Shown in pieces: positions 38,309-50,010 of a stretch of DNA of 64,000 nucleotides; the stretch's first letter is position 1, and every line of letters starts with the position of its first letter. Position numbers and translations under genes: made by a program. Origin of the DNA: Symbiodinium natans (Eukaryota; Sar; Dinophyceae; Suessiales; Symbiodiniaceae); the NCBI GenBank assembly GCA_905221605.1, contig CAJNDS010000010.1:62001-126000 (forward strand). Reading direction: 5' to 3'. The notes under the pieces are model-generated. The model was given only the letters and a program-made list of their open reading frames with translations, ran no database searches and had not been told where the DNA came from.

Positions 38309-40950
38309 CGAATTGCACGCTCAGCCCAACAACCCTGAATCCTAAGCCTTAGTGAAACTTGATCCTAGACTTTCAGTACCCTAAACCCTAAACCCTAAAC
38401 CCTAAACCCTAATCCCTAAACCCTAAACCCTAAACCGTAAACCCTAAACCCTAAACCCTCAGCCCTTGCTTTCGTCCCAAGACCGCTCTCCGAAGGAGAG
38501 CACGTCGATTCCGCGGGAAACTCCGCCAAGCACCGCTGCGACACTAGCACCTCGAGTGTAGGATGTTGGGTTTAGGGTTTAGGGTTTAGGGTTTAGGGTT
38601 TAGGGTTTAGGGTTTAGGGTTTAGGGTTAAGGGTTTAGGGCCACAGGGAGTTGGGCCCCAGGATTTAAGGTGCAATTACAAGATTTCCGGTGTGGGGTTT
38701 GGGTCTTCGGGACGAGTGTAGGCAGCCTCGAACTTCATCCTTACAGGGTGTCAACGTCTGGGTTGAACTCATACCCAAAGATACTTCAGGGGCTTAAGGT
38801 TTCTAGGACCGGGAGTAGGCCCTTTTTTCCTCCAAACCCAACCTTAAACCCTAAATTTTGAACCCTAAACCCTAGCCCTAAAACCCTAAAACCCTAAACC
38901 CTGAACCCTAACCCCTAATCCCCAAACCCACGGAAACCCTACCGAAGCCCCAGACCATAAACCCTCCGACTCGAACCTCCAAATTTGGGGGTCTACGGAA
39001 ATATTGGGCCCCCCAATATCGTCCCCCCCGCATAGTAGGATTCCCTGAAAATAAGGACTGCCCTTAAAGTCGGAAACCCCCCAAGAATTCGACCCCTAAA
39101 CCCTAAACCCTAAAACCTAGACCCTAAACCCTAAACCCTAAACCCTAAACCCTAAACCCCGACCTAGCACCCTAAACAGCGCGCGCTGAAGAAGCAGCGG
39201 GGTTTTTCTGCAGAAGGCTTCTGAACCCCGAAAGCCGACGCCTCTTTGGACGTTGGGTTGGTATTGATTGAAGGTGCTAAGTGGGTTTAGAACTGGGGTT
39301 TACTTAAGGTTTAGGGTTTAGGGTTTAGGGTTTACGGCTAGGGTTTCACGGGTAGGGCGGTGGGGCTTGGTCCAGGTATGGGGTAAAGGTAAGCAGAGCT
39401 GCGGAAATTTCGGAGACCGGCACATTGGTGCTTTCTATCAGCCGGAATTTAAGCTTGCCGAACTAAACCCTGAACCCTTAACCCTACTTCTGTCATGAAA
39501 TCGCTGTATAGTTCGACTGCCCAAACTATTGGACCCCGTGGATAAGGGTTCCAAAATTCCCTTAAACCCTAAACCCGAACTAAGCCCTAATTGAACCCTA
39601 AGTCCAGACATGTTTGAAAACTCATGGTAGGCAGTTGCATCTTCCACCTTGGTGGTCAGGTGGTCTGTAAGTGGTCCTCCCAACGACAGTTGCCTCATTG
39701 CGAACGAGGGCTTCTAAGTGCTGATGTAGATTTGCTCGAACCTACAATCCCTGCGTCCGAAACTCTCTGAAGTTTTCAGGCTTCTGGGTCGGGAGGTTTC
39801 TCGCCGAGCTTGTGACGATGACTTCGTGCGCAAACTCGCGCACTTGCGCAGACATGGGTGCAGACCCTGTCAGGCAACTGGAAAAGTCCGCTCTCCGCTT
39901 TTGGTGCCACAAGGCTTTCAGAGAAGCTCCGGAATCCCAAGCCCAAGTCCTGAATCCTGCAATAAACCCTAAGCTTTGTACCGAGCTGGTTCACAACCCA
40001 TCATGGAGGTCCCTGCGTAACACACAGACACCCAAAGGTAGATGGGTAACCACTTGTCACTTCTGGCGATCGGCGAAGCACCCGCGGCTTCAAAATGCCG
40101 CATCGGGCCCAAAAGGTGTGGTTGCGGGGTCCCTCAAGCCCTAAACCCTGAACCCTAAACCCCCTCCAGTAATTGTCCTCCCTGAGCCCGAAATGTCTTG
40201 GTTCGTGGCCCAAACAAGGCCCCAGGAAACCCAAGTCAGGGAACGTTTTCCAAGCCCCAAAGACGCGAAAAGTTTCCCACCCTAAACCCACAACCCCAAA
40301 ACCCAAAACCCTAAACCCTAAACCCTAAACCCTAAACCCACAACCCCAAAACCCTGTAAGGGTTTTAAATTCCTTCAGCCCCAGAATCCGAGCTCTCCGA
40401 TAGTGCCAGGGGTTTAGGACAAACCAGCAGGGTTTTTAGGCTGTTTGGGTCTTCAAGGGCTTTCAAAGGTTTAGGGCTTCGCCCTGTTTAGGGTACATCA
40501 CGCAAGAGTATGTGGCTGAGCGTTGAGTAGTCCATGTTTCCAGATGTTTCAAGATGATTCAAAATTGCGTGCACCAGCCTCAGTCCACGCTTAAAAAACA
40601 CACTTGGGTCTTAAGGTTCAGGTCTTCGGGCTTTGCCCCGTCAGCAAAGGTTTGGCCATGATGTGACGCATCGCTTCCTGGAGGACGCTGGTCTAGCTCT
40701 GTGCCTGCCCGGAAGCCCATCTCAGGGCTTCCATGCCAGCCCACTGTCTTACTGGTTCTTAGGGACCCTGAACCCTAAACCCTAAACCCCTAAACCCTAA
40801 AGATTCGATAGCCTGTATAATCCCTCAAAGAGTTCTTTCGGGGGATAAGATCTTGCCAGACTTCAGGGCGTCTTGGAGGTGAGGGTTATAGGGTTCTACA
40901 GATATAGGGATTTGTAGGGTACAGGGTTACAGGGTTTAGGGTTTGGGGCT
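38140..40950. repeat. Telomere-type region with C run and islands
   Basis: C run of nearly 40 bases at about 38270-38306; CCCTAAA tracts at 38379-38460, 39097-39160 and 40305-40340; TTTAGGG array at 38561-38636. An island at 39812-39950 has an open frame containing DPVRQLEKSALRFWCHKAF, and one at 40649-40765 reads HRFLEDAGLALCLPG; either may be exonic but no borders convinced me. Confidence 0.65.
38985..39083. mobile_element. MITE family 4, copy 2
   Basis: GGGGGTCTACGGAAATA at the left and GTCGGAAACCCCC at the right are inverted; interior CATAGTAGGATTCCCTGAA is shared with 1178 and 42112. Confidence 0.6.
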
Positions 40951-41077
40951 TACTTGGAGGTTCATGGGTACTTAGAACCCCACTTAGAAGTCTACTTAAA
41001 ACCTACTTAGGGGTCTTAGGGGGTTTCATATGCACAGGTATAATTGGGGTTAGAAGTGCCCATGAACCTCCAAGTAG
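40951..41077. mobile_element. MITE family 2, copy 2
   Basis: 127 bp. TACTTGGAGGTTCATGGGTA at the left and the inverted CCCATGAACCTCCAAGTA at the right: an 18-20-bp nearly perfect terminal inverted repeat. Interior CCTACTTAGGGG---TTAGGGGG is shared with the other copies. Confidence 0.75.
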
Positions 41078-41480
41078 GGTACCGTATACCCCCTACGTGA
41101 CGGAGGAGATTATACAGGGCATTCCCGAATTCCTTACTAGGAACCAGTAAGCACATGCACCAATCAAGCACCTAGCCTAGCTTTTTCATTTTGGGGAGGG
41201 TCTTGTTTTTGGGGTTGAGAGTTTGGGGCTCAAGGTTAAGTGCTCCAAGCCCCCAAGAGCGGCCCTTCCATCAACATGCCGTCATTCAGCCGGAAGACTT
41301 AAGTGTCGGAATGGTTAAGATCCAGACCCTAAATGCCACGGGCTGCAGCTTTGCCCCAAACCCCAAAGCCTGAACCCCACAACCCTAAGCCCCCATCCCT
41401 AACTCCGGAATCCGAATCCCGAAAGCCCAACTTCTGATTCCCAAGCCCGGAACCCTTGTACCCTAACCCCACAGCTAGGG

Positions 41481-41606
41481 CTACTTGGAAGTTCATGGGT
41501 ACTAAGAACCGCAATTGCAAATCTGCTTAGAACCTACTTGGGGGACTTCGGGGGCTTGTAGGTGAAGTTATAATTGGGATTATAAGTACCCTGAACCTCC
41601 AAGTAG
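41481..41606. mobile_element. MITE family 2, copy 3
   Basis: 126 bp, CTACTTGGAAGTTCATGGGT to CCTGAACCTCCAAGTAG. Only 400 bp from copy 2, same orientation of the body. Confidence 0.75.
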
Positions 41607-42111
41607 AGGTGGCTTAGGTTTCAGGGTTTAGGGTTCAGGGTTCAGGGTTCAGGGTTTAGGGTTTAGGGTTTAGGGTTTAGGATCTCCGTCCTCCTTAGGC
41701 GGTCACACCGCGTGCCGCAGCATGGTTGGGAACCCATGGCCCAAGCACTTGATTGTCGGGTTTAGGGTTTAGGGTTTGGGGTTTAGGGTTTAGGGTTTAG
41801 GTTTGAGGGGTTTGAATAGGGTTGCGGCTTACAAAAGGTTGTATATTTCAGGGTGCTCATGGGGCTTCCGGGGGTTAGGGTTGTAGGGTTGAGAGGTTAG
41901 GGCTCAAGGGTTTAGGCTTATGGGGTTCTAGTGCGTATAATAGGATTCATAGGGTCTAGGGCATACAGGGCTCGTAGGGCTTAGGGTTTCCTGAGGTCTG
42001 CGGTACCCTTTGTCCCATTCTTTCGGGTTAGGTTCCCTCGTAACCCATTCTAGGCACCCTGAAGGCCCTAAACCGCTAACTGCCGATGTACCCAGATCCA
42101 GGTATCGTAAT

Positions 42112-42205
42112 ATGGGGGTTTACGAAAATAAGGGACCCCGAATATAGTCGCCCCAAAATAGTAGGATTCCCATATCATAAGGACCCTAATTTCGGAAACC
42201 TCCGT
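42112..42205. mobile_element. MITE family 4, copy 3
   Basis: ATGGGGGTTTACGAAAATAA at the left and TTTCGGAAACCTCC at the right; interior AAATAGTAGGATTCCCATATC. Best preserved of the three copies. Confidence 0.6.
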
Positions 42206-42642
42206 AGAGGGCCCATCTGATTTGCATACGTAGCCTATTGTAAGTACAGAGTATAGGGGTCGGAGTAATTGCGAATAGTATTCCCTTATGGTCCGTTGAT
42301 AAATGTACTGCAATGGCCCCCAAAACCCTACTCTAATGATTAAGGCCCCTATATTAGGGAGTACGGAACGATGGAGGCAAGATCTGTTCAGGATCTTGCT
42401 TGGGCCCTTGGCAAGGATTTGTCTCATCGCGCCATTAGGAACCCAGGCCTCAGCTGCTTCTGGTTTAGGGTTTAGGGTTTGGGGTTTAGGGTTTTGGGGT
42501 TTAGGGTCTTGGTTTTAGGGTTTAGGCTACCTGGGTAGGGTTCAGGGTAGAGGGTTTGGGGTTTAGGGAGACCGATGGTGCATCCTGAGCCCCCTGAACC
42601 CGGTGGCAACTCCGCGCTTGGCCCAACTACCGCAATCTGGCG

Positions 42643-42768
42643 CTACAGGGTGGGGCCCCCTTACTATACTAACCGTAGTTAAGGGACTTGTAACCTAACT
42701 TAGGGTCCTTATAACCCAATTTAGGGCCCTTATAACTCTACTTATAACTAGGGGGCCCCACCCTGTAG
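42643..42768. mobile_element. MITE family 3, single copy with 18-bp inverted ends
   Basis: CTACAGGGTGGGGCCCCC and its exact inverse GGGGGCCCCACCCTGTAG bound 126 bp. Inside, about three 22-24-bp direct repeats of the form TTAGGG-CCTTATAACCC. No other copy in the window. Confidence 0.75.
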
Positions 42769-43723
42769 CATGCCATGAACCTCAACCCTCTGGTGTTGGT
42801 TCTTGTTTCTCAAAAGGTTTTGGAGATGGGTTGCGATGGGGTCGAGAGGGCCCTTGTGTTTAGGGGGATTCAGGGCTAAGATGCTGGACTGGTTCGGGGA
42901 TCTGTCACGGACCATGTCTGCCACGGCCCTGCGTGATGATCCGTGCTGGCTCATGCAGGAGGGACTTATATAGGTTGAAGGCTTAAGGACTGTATGGCGA
43001 TGGGGTTTAGGGTTAAGGAATTCACAAGAAGTATTGGCTTACTTTGGACTACTCAGCCTGCAGCCGCAACAGCACTTGAAGCAAAGCCCAGCCCTAACCC
43101 TAAACCCCCCGACCCCAAGTCCTAACCCTTGACCCGAACCACCGCCCCTAAAGCCTATAAACCCAAAACCCTAGAACCCGTAAACCCAAAAACCCTATAT
43201 CCTAACCCCTAAACCCTCATCAACGCCCACACTAAAGCCCGTCCTTCGGAAGCTGGGCCCATGCCGGAGGGCCTGCCACAGGGCCGGCTCTGGAGTGTTT
43301 AGGGTTTAGGGTTTAGGGTGTAGTGTTTATTGTTCAAGTCAGGGGTGACGTGGTTTAGAGAAGGTTGAGGGCTGTTCTTTGTGGATTCGGCCCTTTGGGG
43401 GTCTAGGGTTTGCTGCTCGGGATTTTGGGGTTTAGGGTGTCGAAGATTGAGGGTTGAGGGCTTGGGGTTTACCGGCGAGTTGAGAGGTTTGACTGGGCAA
43501 GAAGCTCGGGGTTTGAAGCCAAGGTCGCTTAAGTTGTAGGGTTTCGGGGTTTCTTCCTGCTTCTGCAGTCCAAGCAGGAACCTCAGGGCTTAGGGTTTAG
43601 GGTTTAGGGTTTGGGGTTTAGGGTTTAGGGTTTGGGGTTTAGTGTTCAGGGTTTAGGATTAGTCTAGATCAAGGCTTTGGGGTGAACCTGTGGATTTGCT
43701 GCGGGCTCAACACTTCCGATTGA

Positions 43724-43792
43724 GTGGCTTGCACCAGTCGTCAGCACTCTTGCACTGCACCAAGCAGAGCTCCAACGGTTCAGGCGCTGGAG
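43724..43792 (+). CDS. Candidate exon, helical protein, gene unknown
   Basis: After GATTGAG the frame reads WLAPVVSTLALHQAELQRF, then RRWS before a stop. Amphipathic helical composition and an unbroken non-repeat island support an exon. Family not recognised. Confidence 0.35.
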
Positions 43793-44946
43793 CTGAGAAC
43801 TTTTTGTTGGAAAAAATTGCCCTAAACCCTAAACCCTAAACCCAAAACCCTAAACCCTGAAAAGCACAAGAGGAATCCTGGAGCCCTCCCAAGCCTCAGC
43901 CGCAGGTCCTGGCAGGCCCAACCGTCGGCCGCTTGGGGACTCCATAGAGGAGCCACCACGTGGGGTAGCTCTCTAACTTTGGGGTTTAGGGTTTGGGGTT
44001 TAGGGTTTAGGGTTTGGGGTTAAGGGTTTAGGGTTTAGGGTTTGGGGTAGTTGGGTCACCTTTTTGGGGTCCCAACATAGAACGGCGCCTTAGTATGCAG
44101 GTCCTCCCAAAAGAGGTTCTAAGTTGGAGAGCTTCCCGTGTGGCAGTTCTCGACTGTAGGGTTCAGAAATTTAGGTTTAGGTTTTGGGGTGTTCAGAGGT
44201 GTTCAGCGGTGTTAAGGTTTAGGGTTCAGGGTATTTAGGGTTTAGGGTTCTGAGGTTAGGGTGTTTAGCGTTTTTGGGGTGTTCAGGGGTGTTTAGGATT
44301 AGGTCGTTTAGAGTGTTTAGCATGTTGACGGTGTTTAGGGTGTTTGGGGTTGATGATTGTTTTGAGTTCAGCAAGGCATGACGGTCCCGGGCATCAATGT
44401 GGTTTAGGGTTTGTGGGGTTTAGGGTCTAGGGTTGAGGGTTTCGGGTTTAGGGTTTAGGGTTTAGGGTTTAGGGATAGTCCCCAAATCCCAACTTCGGAT
44501 GCGGTGTGGGTTGGTGGGCACGATCTCCTAAACCCTCAGCCCTCCCTGCCAGAAGCCCATAAACCCTACTTCAGTGAGTCAAACGCTCTTGACCTTTCCC
44601 TGGGAGTTGTGGACTCCCCATTTTCGGGGTAACTAAGCAATCATCATGGACCTCCTCAACCCTAAACCCCTAAACCCTGCACGCCCTTAATGCCCGAAAC
44701 CTGGGAATTGATACTTCGAGTACTTTGTGAGCCCAGGCAACCCGAAAAGGTTGAGCCAAGACCCTAAATCTTAAACCCTAAACCCTCAACCCTAAATCAA
44801 CCAAACCCTAAACCCTAAACCAACCAAGCCCTAAACCCGAAACCCTAAACCCTAAACCCTAAACAATAAATCCCTGAACCCTGAACCCTGAACCCTGAAC
44901 CCTGAACCCTGAACCCTGAACCCTGAACCCTAACCCTTTCGAAGGA

Positions 44947-44998
44947 GGACCTCCCAGATGAAGACCTTTTCGATGAAACGGTGCGAGTGCCCGAAGGC
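44947..44998 (+). CDS. Candidate acidic exon, gene unknown
   Basis: Acceptor-like TTCGAAG, then EDLPDEDLFDETVRVPE and a GC-type donor (G|GCATGG). Clean borders of the same kind as in the phosphatase and GNAT genes. Family not recognised. Confidence 0.42.
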
Positions 44999-46620
44999 AT
45001 GGTTTAGGCTCTAGGTTTCGGAGTCGGTTTAGGGTTTAGGGTTTAGGGTCCAGGGTTCACAGTCTTGAGTTCTTGGCTTGGGGTTAGTTTTCTGGCATCA
45101 GTAGCTCGTGAGCCTGGGGTCATTCAAAGGTTTAGGGTTTAGGGTTTAGGGTTTAAGGGTTTAGGGTTTAAGGGTTTAGGAGTTTAGGATTTTAGGAGTT
45201 TAGGAGTTTAGGGTTTAGGGTTTAGGGGTTAGGAACATCAAGTCGATCAGTCATCGCCTCAGCCCGAGAAGGGAGTTGGAGCTGGGACTGGGAGTCGGTC
45301 TTCTTCACTCGCCGTGCTCGGACTGATCCCAGAGACCTTTACTTTGTCATAGTTGGGGTTTAGGGTTTAGGGTTTAGGGGTTAGGGTTTAGGGTACTTAA
45401 GACCCGATACGCAATAGACATTTAAGTTTCTAATTATATCCCAACCATGAACTAGTTTAGCACCAAGCCCAAACTCTACGCCCTAACACCCCAAGTCCTA
45501 AGCCCTCAAAAGACAGGACCTCCAAGCCAGCTGAACCCCAAGCCACAGAAGGGTATAGCGTCTAGGGCTTAGGGTTTAGGATGAACCTGCTGACTGTTGT
45601 GAACCCCGCACCGTGGTCCAAGCCCGAAGACCCTAACCTCGACAGCCTACACATCAAAGCTCTTGTAGGAACCCTAAACCCTGAACCTCCTATGCCCCAA
45701 AAACACTAAGCCCCTGACGCTAGAAACTACCCTAGGCCCTAAACCCCGAACCTTCCAGTCCTAAACCCTAAACCCTAAACCCCAAACCTTCAAGTCCGCA
45801 AGAACGCCTGCAGGCCCCGAGCACTTCCGGCCCAGGGTTTTCATGCAGAGGGGCATGAGGCATGTGTGGCTCAGGGTTCAGGGTTTAACATTTAGGGTTT
45901 AGGGCTTACATTCAGATTTAGGCTCAGTGGTGGTTTTGGGTGTTTGGGTTTTAGGGCTCAGAGTGTTCGCCACAGCTAGAGACTGAGAAGTGCAGAAGAA
46001 AGTTTCTAGGATGTTGAGGGTTTGGAGGTGCGAGGGTCAAAGGGGGTTTAGTTCGGGGCCCTTTGCCGGTTTCGGTTTAGGAGGGCTCATAGGGGGTTTA
46101 GCCTCGGGCTTTGAGAAGGGCATCATGGAATTCAGGGCGGGTATCTGGTAATTGCTTTGAAGCACCGTATGGCTTTGGCTAAAGAAAGGAGATGTGAAGA
46201 ACAACGGGAGATTTTGTGTCGTTGTTAGTCTCGATTTCTGGCTTGGTTTGTGCGGTCAAGGAACTTGAAAACAGTGTTTTCATTTGCATTTCTACTGCTC
46301 AAAGTGCTCCCTTAGCGTGTTCATGTTGTTGTTTCAGTTTTGTGCTTAAAACCCTAAACCCAGGTGGGTTAGGCAGGGGGCTCAGACTCAGATAACTGGG
46401 CTGTGATCAGAATGACGACCCGCCCGAAGCCCAAAGCACATCCCCAAGCCTCGGTAAGAACCTACACACCAATTATGGGCCCTACACCTGAAACCCTAAA
46501 CCCTAGACCCTAAACCCTAGACCCTAGACCCTAAACCCTAAACCCCAAACCCTAAACCCTAAACCCTAAACCCTAAACCTTACTACTACTAACACCGAAC
46601 CTACGAGCTTTCTTTTTTCA

Positions 46621-46684
46621 GACCGCTCCTGGGGGACCTGGATGGCGAAGACTTCGACCTTGCCAGAACCGAGGCGCATCCGTC
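46621..46684 (+). CDS. Candidate acidic exon, gene unknown
   Basis: Strong acceptor TTCTTTTTTCAG, then PLLGDLDGEDFDLARTEAHP, running into a TTTAGGG array of about 14 units (46684-46783). The donor probably lies within the first GGGTTTAG. Family not recognised. Confidence 0.42.
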
Positions 46685-47377
46685 GGGTTTAGGGTTTAGG
46701 GTTTAGGGTTTAGGGTTTAGGGTTTAGGGTTTAGGGTTTAGGGTTTAGGGTTTAGGGTTTAGGGTTTAGGGTTTAGGGTTTAGAAGGGCTCTAATCCCTG
46801 AACCTTTCACCCTGATCCAAGACTCTAAACGCCAGGCCCTAAACCCCACAAGCCCCAAAATCTGAGCGCTTTAAAGCACTGGACACCCTGAACCCTAAAC
46901 CCTAAACCTAGCCCCGACTCTGCGGACTCACTAATGCAGACATCTATAGATGGACTTACTTCGCCTTTAGTTGGACTTTAAGCTTTTTGGGTTTCCTTAT
47001 TTAGTAGGAACATCAGAGTTTAACCTTTTTCCCCTTGGTTATTGGAGAAGTAAGTGGATGGCATCAACAAGAGCATCCATGTAAACAATGTAAACGATGG
47101 GACTTGTAGACAGGAAACCTTCTCAAAAGCAGGTCTTTCTAATATCGACAGAAATTGAACCGATTTCAAGGCAGGTCGTGCAAAGATGAAAGGTTGCGAA
47201 CAAGATGTTATTTTGATTTATGAGGGCCGTTCATGACAACGCGTACTGCAACAACTACACGGGTCTTTTCGACACACGCGCCCAGTTGCGACACATGCGC
47301 CCTGTTTTGAAACCCTAAGCCCTAAACCCTGAACCCTCATGAACGAAGGTTCTCAAGCCCCTACAACAACGACCCAC

Positions 47378-47800
47378 GACTGGACTGTTAGACCGTTAGA
47401 GCAATTGCTTTCCCCCATATGACAACCACCAGACCATTGGATTATTACTCTAATTGGTTTTTGCCGTGTTAGATTTCCCGGACCATTGGACCCCGAGATC
47501 ATGACACCATGACCAGTAGACCACTAGGTTTCAACCTTTGAAAGCAGTTCAATGCGGGGAAGCCGATTGGTTCAATGGTCTACTGGTCCAGTGGTCCAAT
47601 GATCTAATGGTTTGTGGGGGGGCGGGGGGCCCAATTTGCCAAATGGTCTAATGGTCCGGTGGGGTCTGCTACATGAGAATTTAATGGTCTGGTCGGCCTG
47701 TTTGGTAGGAGAGGAAGCCTGATTGTAGGTCTAATGGTCTAATTGTCCGGTGGGTGTGATATACGGAGAAATCTATTGATCTCAAGGTCTATTGGTGTTT
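47378..47800. repeat. Fold-back region built from GGTCTAATGGTCC-like words
   Basis: The left half carries GGACCATTAGAC-type words (AGACCGTTAGAG, CCAGACCATTGGA, GGACCATTGGACC, AGACCACTAGG); the right half carries the inverse (AATGGTCTACTGGTCC, GTCTAATGGTCCGG, AGGTCTAATGGTC). The turn lies about 47540-47570. The word repeats every 10-40 bp, so the whole can pair in many registers. Confidence 0.65.
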
Positions 47801-47960
47801 CGAAACAGTCCAGGTACTCATAGTTCAAGGGGAGACACCCGTAGAATTCCTCATGTCCGTTCAAGAACGACACCCGGCTCCCACTTCTGAAACCCTAAAC
47901 CCTAAACCCTAAACCCTAAACCCTAAACCCTAAAATAAACCCTAAGCCTTCTTCTGGCCA

Positions 47961-48010
47961 GGACCCACCATCCCTGGCGGCAGCGCAGAGAGCAGGCACG
48001 CTTCCCTCGG
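47961..48010 (+). CDS. Candidate exon, gene unknown
   Basis: Acceptor TCTGGCCAG, frame DPPSLAAAQRAGTLPS plus one base, donor GTAGTT. Both borders are canonical. Family not recognised. Confidence 0.4.
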
Positions 48011-48377
48011 GTAGTTTTCGGCTCTTGCGTGCACAAACAAGATGGCCCTTGTCTGAAGACTTGCGTGGACAAGACCGCTGTATAGACTTCTGTGCATGTG
48101 AGCTGTTACAGCTGCGTGTATTTCCAAAACACAACGCCGAAACCCCAAAGCACACACGTCCAGCCAGTAGGTTCTCGTTACTCGTTACTAGTAGTTGTGG
48201 CGGTCTAAGTTCGTTTGCATATGGCCCCGTCCTGGGTACCCCCCAAGTTTCAGAGTGCTGGACGTTGGCCGTCATTGGCCATTTCGGGTTCAGGCATGTC
48301 TGGGATGGTTTAGGGTCTACATCTGTCAGTCGACAGTAACGGGTTTTATAAGTGTTTGCTGGGTATTGCTGTGAGAT

Positions 48378-48465
48378 AATTTTAACGCTACGCGACCCGC
48401 CTCGGCCCGGCCCAGCGCATCCGCGTGAGCATGGTGATTCCGCAGCGCCCAAGTCGCTGGACCCC
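48378..48465. repeat. 87-bp dispersed duplicate, copy 2
   Basis: Nearly identical to 34984-35070 (one clear change, CCTGCC/CCCGCC). Flanks on both sides are different, so this is a discrete duplicated unit. Confidence 0.7.
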
Positions 48466-48859
48466 ATGCCAAAAGCACTCTAAAAAAACAAGGCGTTTTC
48501 GGATGGCTGGAAGTGTTTCGTGTCAGTCGCACGATGCAAGCACTAGTCGAATCAATGCTTTCGCATGGTGCGTGCGGATGAAGTTTTGAGCAGGGTTTGG
48601 AAGTGCAGTTTTTGCAGGAGGGTGGTAGGTTGGATCGGGTAGGTTGGATCCCTAAACCCTAAACCCGAAACCCTAAACCCTAAACCCTAAACCCTCGATC
48701 GGGGTTGCCGTGAAAAACACGGTGCCAGGCCAAAGGCTTCCAACTCCAAATCCGAAGCCCGCAGCCCGAAACCCCAGTTCCAGGACGAGCTACAATACCC
48801 TTTGAGGGTTTAGGAGTTTAGGGTTTAGGGTTTGGGGTTTAGGGTTTAGGGTTTAGGGT

Positions 48860-48986
48860 CTTGGAGGTTCATGGGTACGTATTTATAGCCACAATTATAA
48901 ATCTACGTATGACCTACTTAGGGGACTTAGGGGGGCTTATAAGTACAGTTATAGTTGGGGTTAGAAGTACCCTGAACCTTCAAGTA
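48860..48986. mobile_element. MITE family 2, copy 4
   Basis: 127 bp, TCTTGGAGGTTCATGGGTAC to CCTGAACCTTCAAGTA. It abuts, and its open frame runs into, the exon-like stretch at 48987. Confidence 0.7.
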
Positions 48987-49121
48987 CAACGCCTTGAACA
49001 GGCCCTTGATAGGGTTGATTCTGGTGATTTTCGGGCCTCACAGCCCATCCTCGATCAAGAGCAAGCAGGTGAAGAGGCGGCTCGCACGGACCCGGTCCTG
49101 AAGGGTGCAGTGTTAGTGTAG
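48987..49121 (+). CDS. Candidate terminal exon directly after a MITE
   Basis: The frame opens RLEQALDRVDSGDFRASQPI, continues with LDQEQAGEEAARTDP and ends LKGAVLV-TAG. Charged helical composition looks natural. The frame continues upstream into the MITE-2 copy, so either the acceptor lies inside the MITE or the MITE has inserted next to the exon. Family not recognised. Confidence 0.45.
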   Translation, partial: QRLEQALDRVDSGDFRASQPILDQEQAGEEAARTDPVLKGAVLV

Positions 49122-49509
49122 GGGTTTAAAGGAGCTCGGGGGAGTCGACCCAAGACCCTAAACCCTAAACCCTAAACCCTAAACCCTGAACCCTAAACCC
49201 TAAACCCAGGGTTTCGTGTTTAGGGTTTAGGTGTTAGGGTGGTTTCGGGGGGGAGGAGGGGTGGGGGACGAGGGGTCAGGGTGTGAAGGGTCCAAAGGTT
49301 TGGTTAGGGAGTCATGAGGGGTTTCGGATGTAATCCCCAAGCTTCAGGGGTTGATTTGGACATCGTTCTCATGATTTTGGGGCCTTGTTCCCCACATAAC
49401 CTAAGCATGCCTTAAGTAACCTTAACCCATAGAACGCACAGAAGTTCAAGTTTACCGTCTACCAAAGGGCCGACCACTCACGCACTCCTCCATGGGGGAG
49501 GGGTAGCAA

Positions 49510-49800
49510 TTTATCATTTTAATATCTATCCATATGTATATTTATATATATATATGTGTGTGTGTGTATACACACGCATATACATGCATGGATAATATAC
49601 AGGCAAACATACATGCATACATAAATATATACATACATACTTGCATACATACTTGCATACATATGTATATATATATATACATATGTATATGTATGTATGC
49701 ATGTATGCATGTATGCATGTATGCATGTATGCATGTATGCATGTATGCGTGTATGCATGTATGCATGTATGCATGTATGTGCATATGTGCATATGTAGTG
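49510..49800. repeat. TATA/ATGC microsatellite
   Basis: Alternating TATATG, CATACATA and ATGTATGC units over about 290 bp. Long Tyr/Ile/Met frames on both strands here are artefacts. Confidence 0.93.
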
Positions 49801-49933
49801 CATACTCCCGCTGAGAAAAAACACAACGCCGTCGGGCAAGCGCAGCGAAACCCCGGGAGGATGCTGCCCTGCGCACCTCGAAGCTCAGCTCTGGAGCAGG
49901 CAAGGCTCATGAGTTCCAGTTCAGCTGGGTTTA

Positions 49934-50010
49934 GGGTTTAGAGGGTTTAAAGCGTTTAAAGGGTTTAAAGGGTTTAAAGGGTTTAAAGGGTTTAAAGGGT
50001 TTAAAGGGTT
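49934..50010. repeat. GGGTTTAAA nonamer array
   Basis: Eight or so GGGTTTAAA units, a two-base-longer relative of the TTTAGGG unit, next to normal TTTAGGG and a mirrored CCCCTAAA block (50030-50170). Confidence 0.9.

Larger units (their letters stand above)
42770..47900. repeat. Telomere-type region with exon-like islands
   Basis: Dense TTTAGGG/TTTGGGG and CCCTAAA tracts (43296-43320, 43586-43650, 43980-44050, 44757-44935, 45128-45230, 46496-46580, 46684-46783). Islands at 43712, 44947 and 46629 are listed as exons. The stretch 46900-47300 is unique, moderately AT rich, with no gene seen. Confidence 0.75.
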
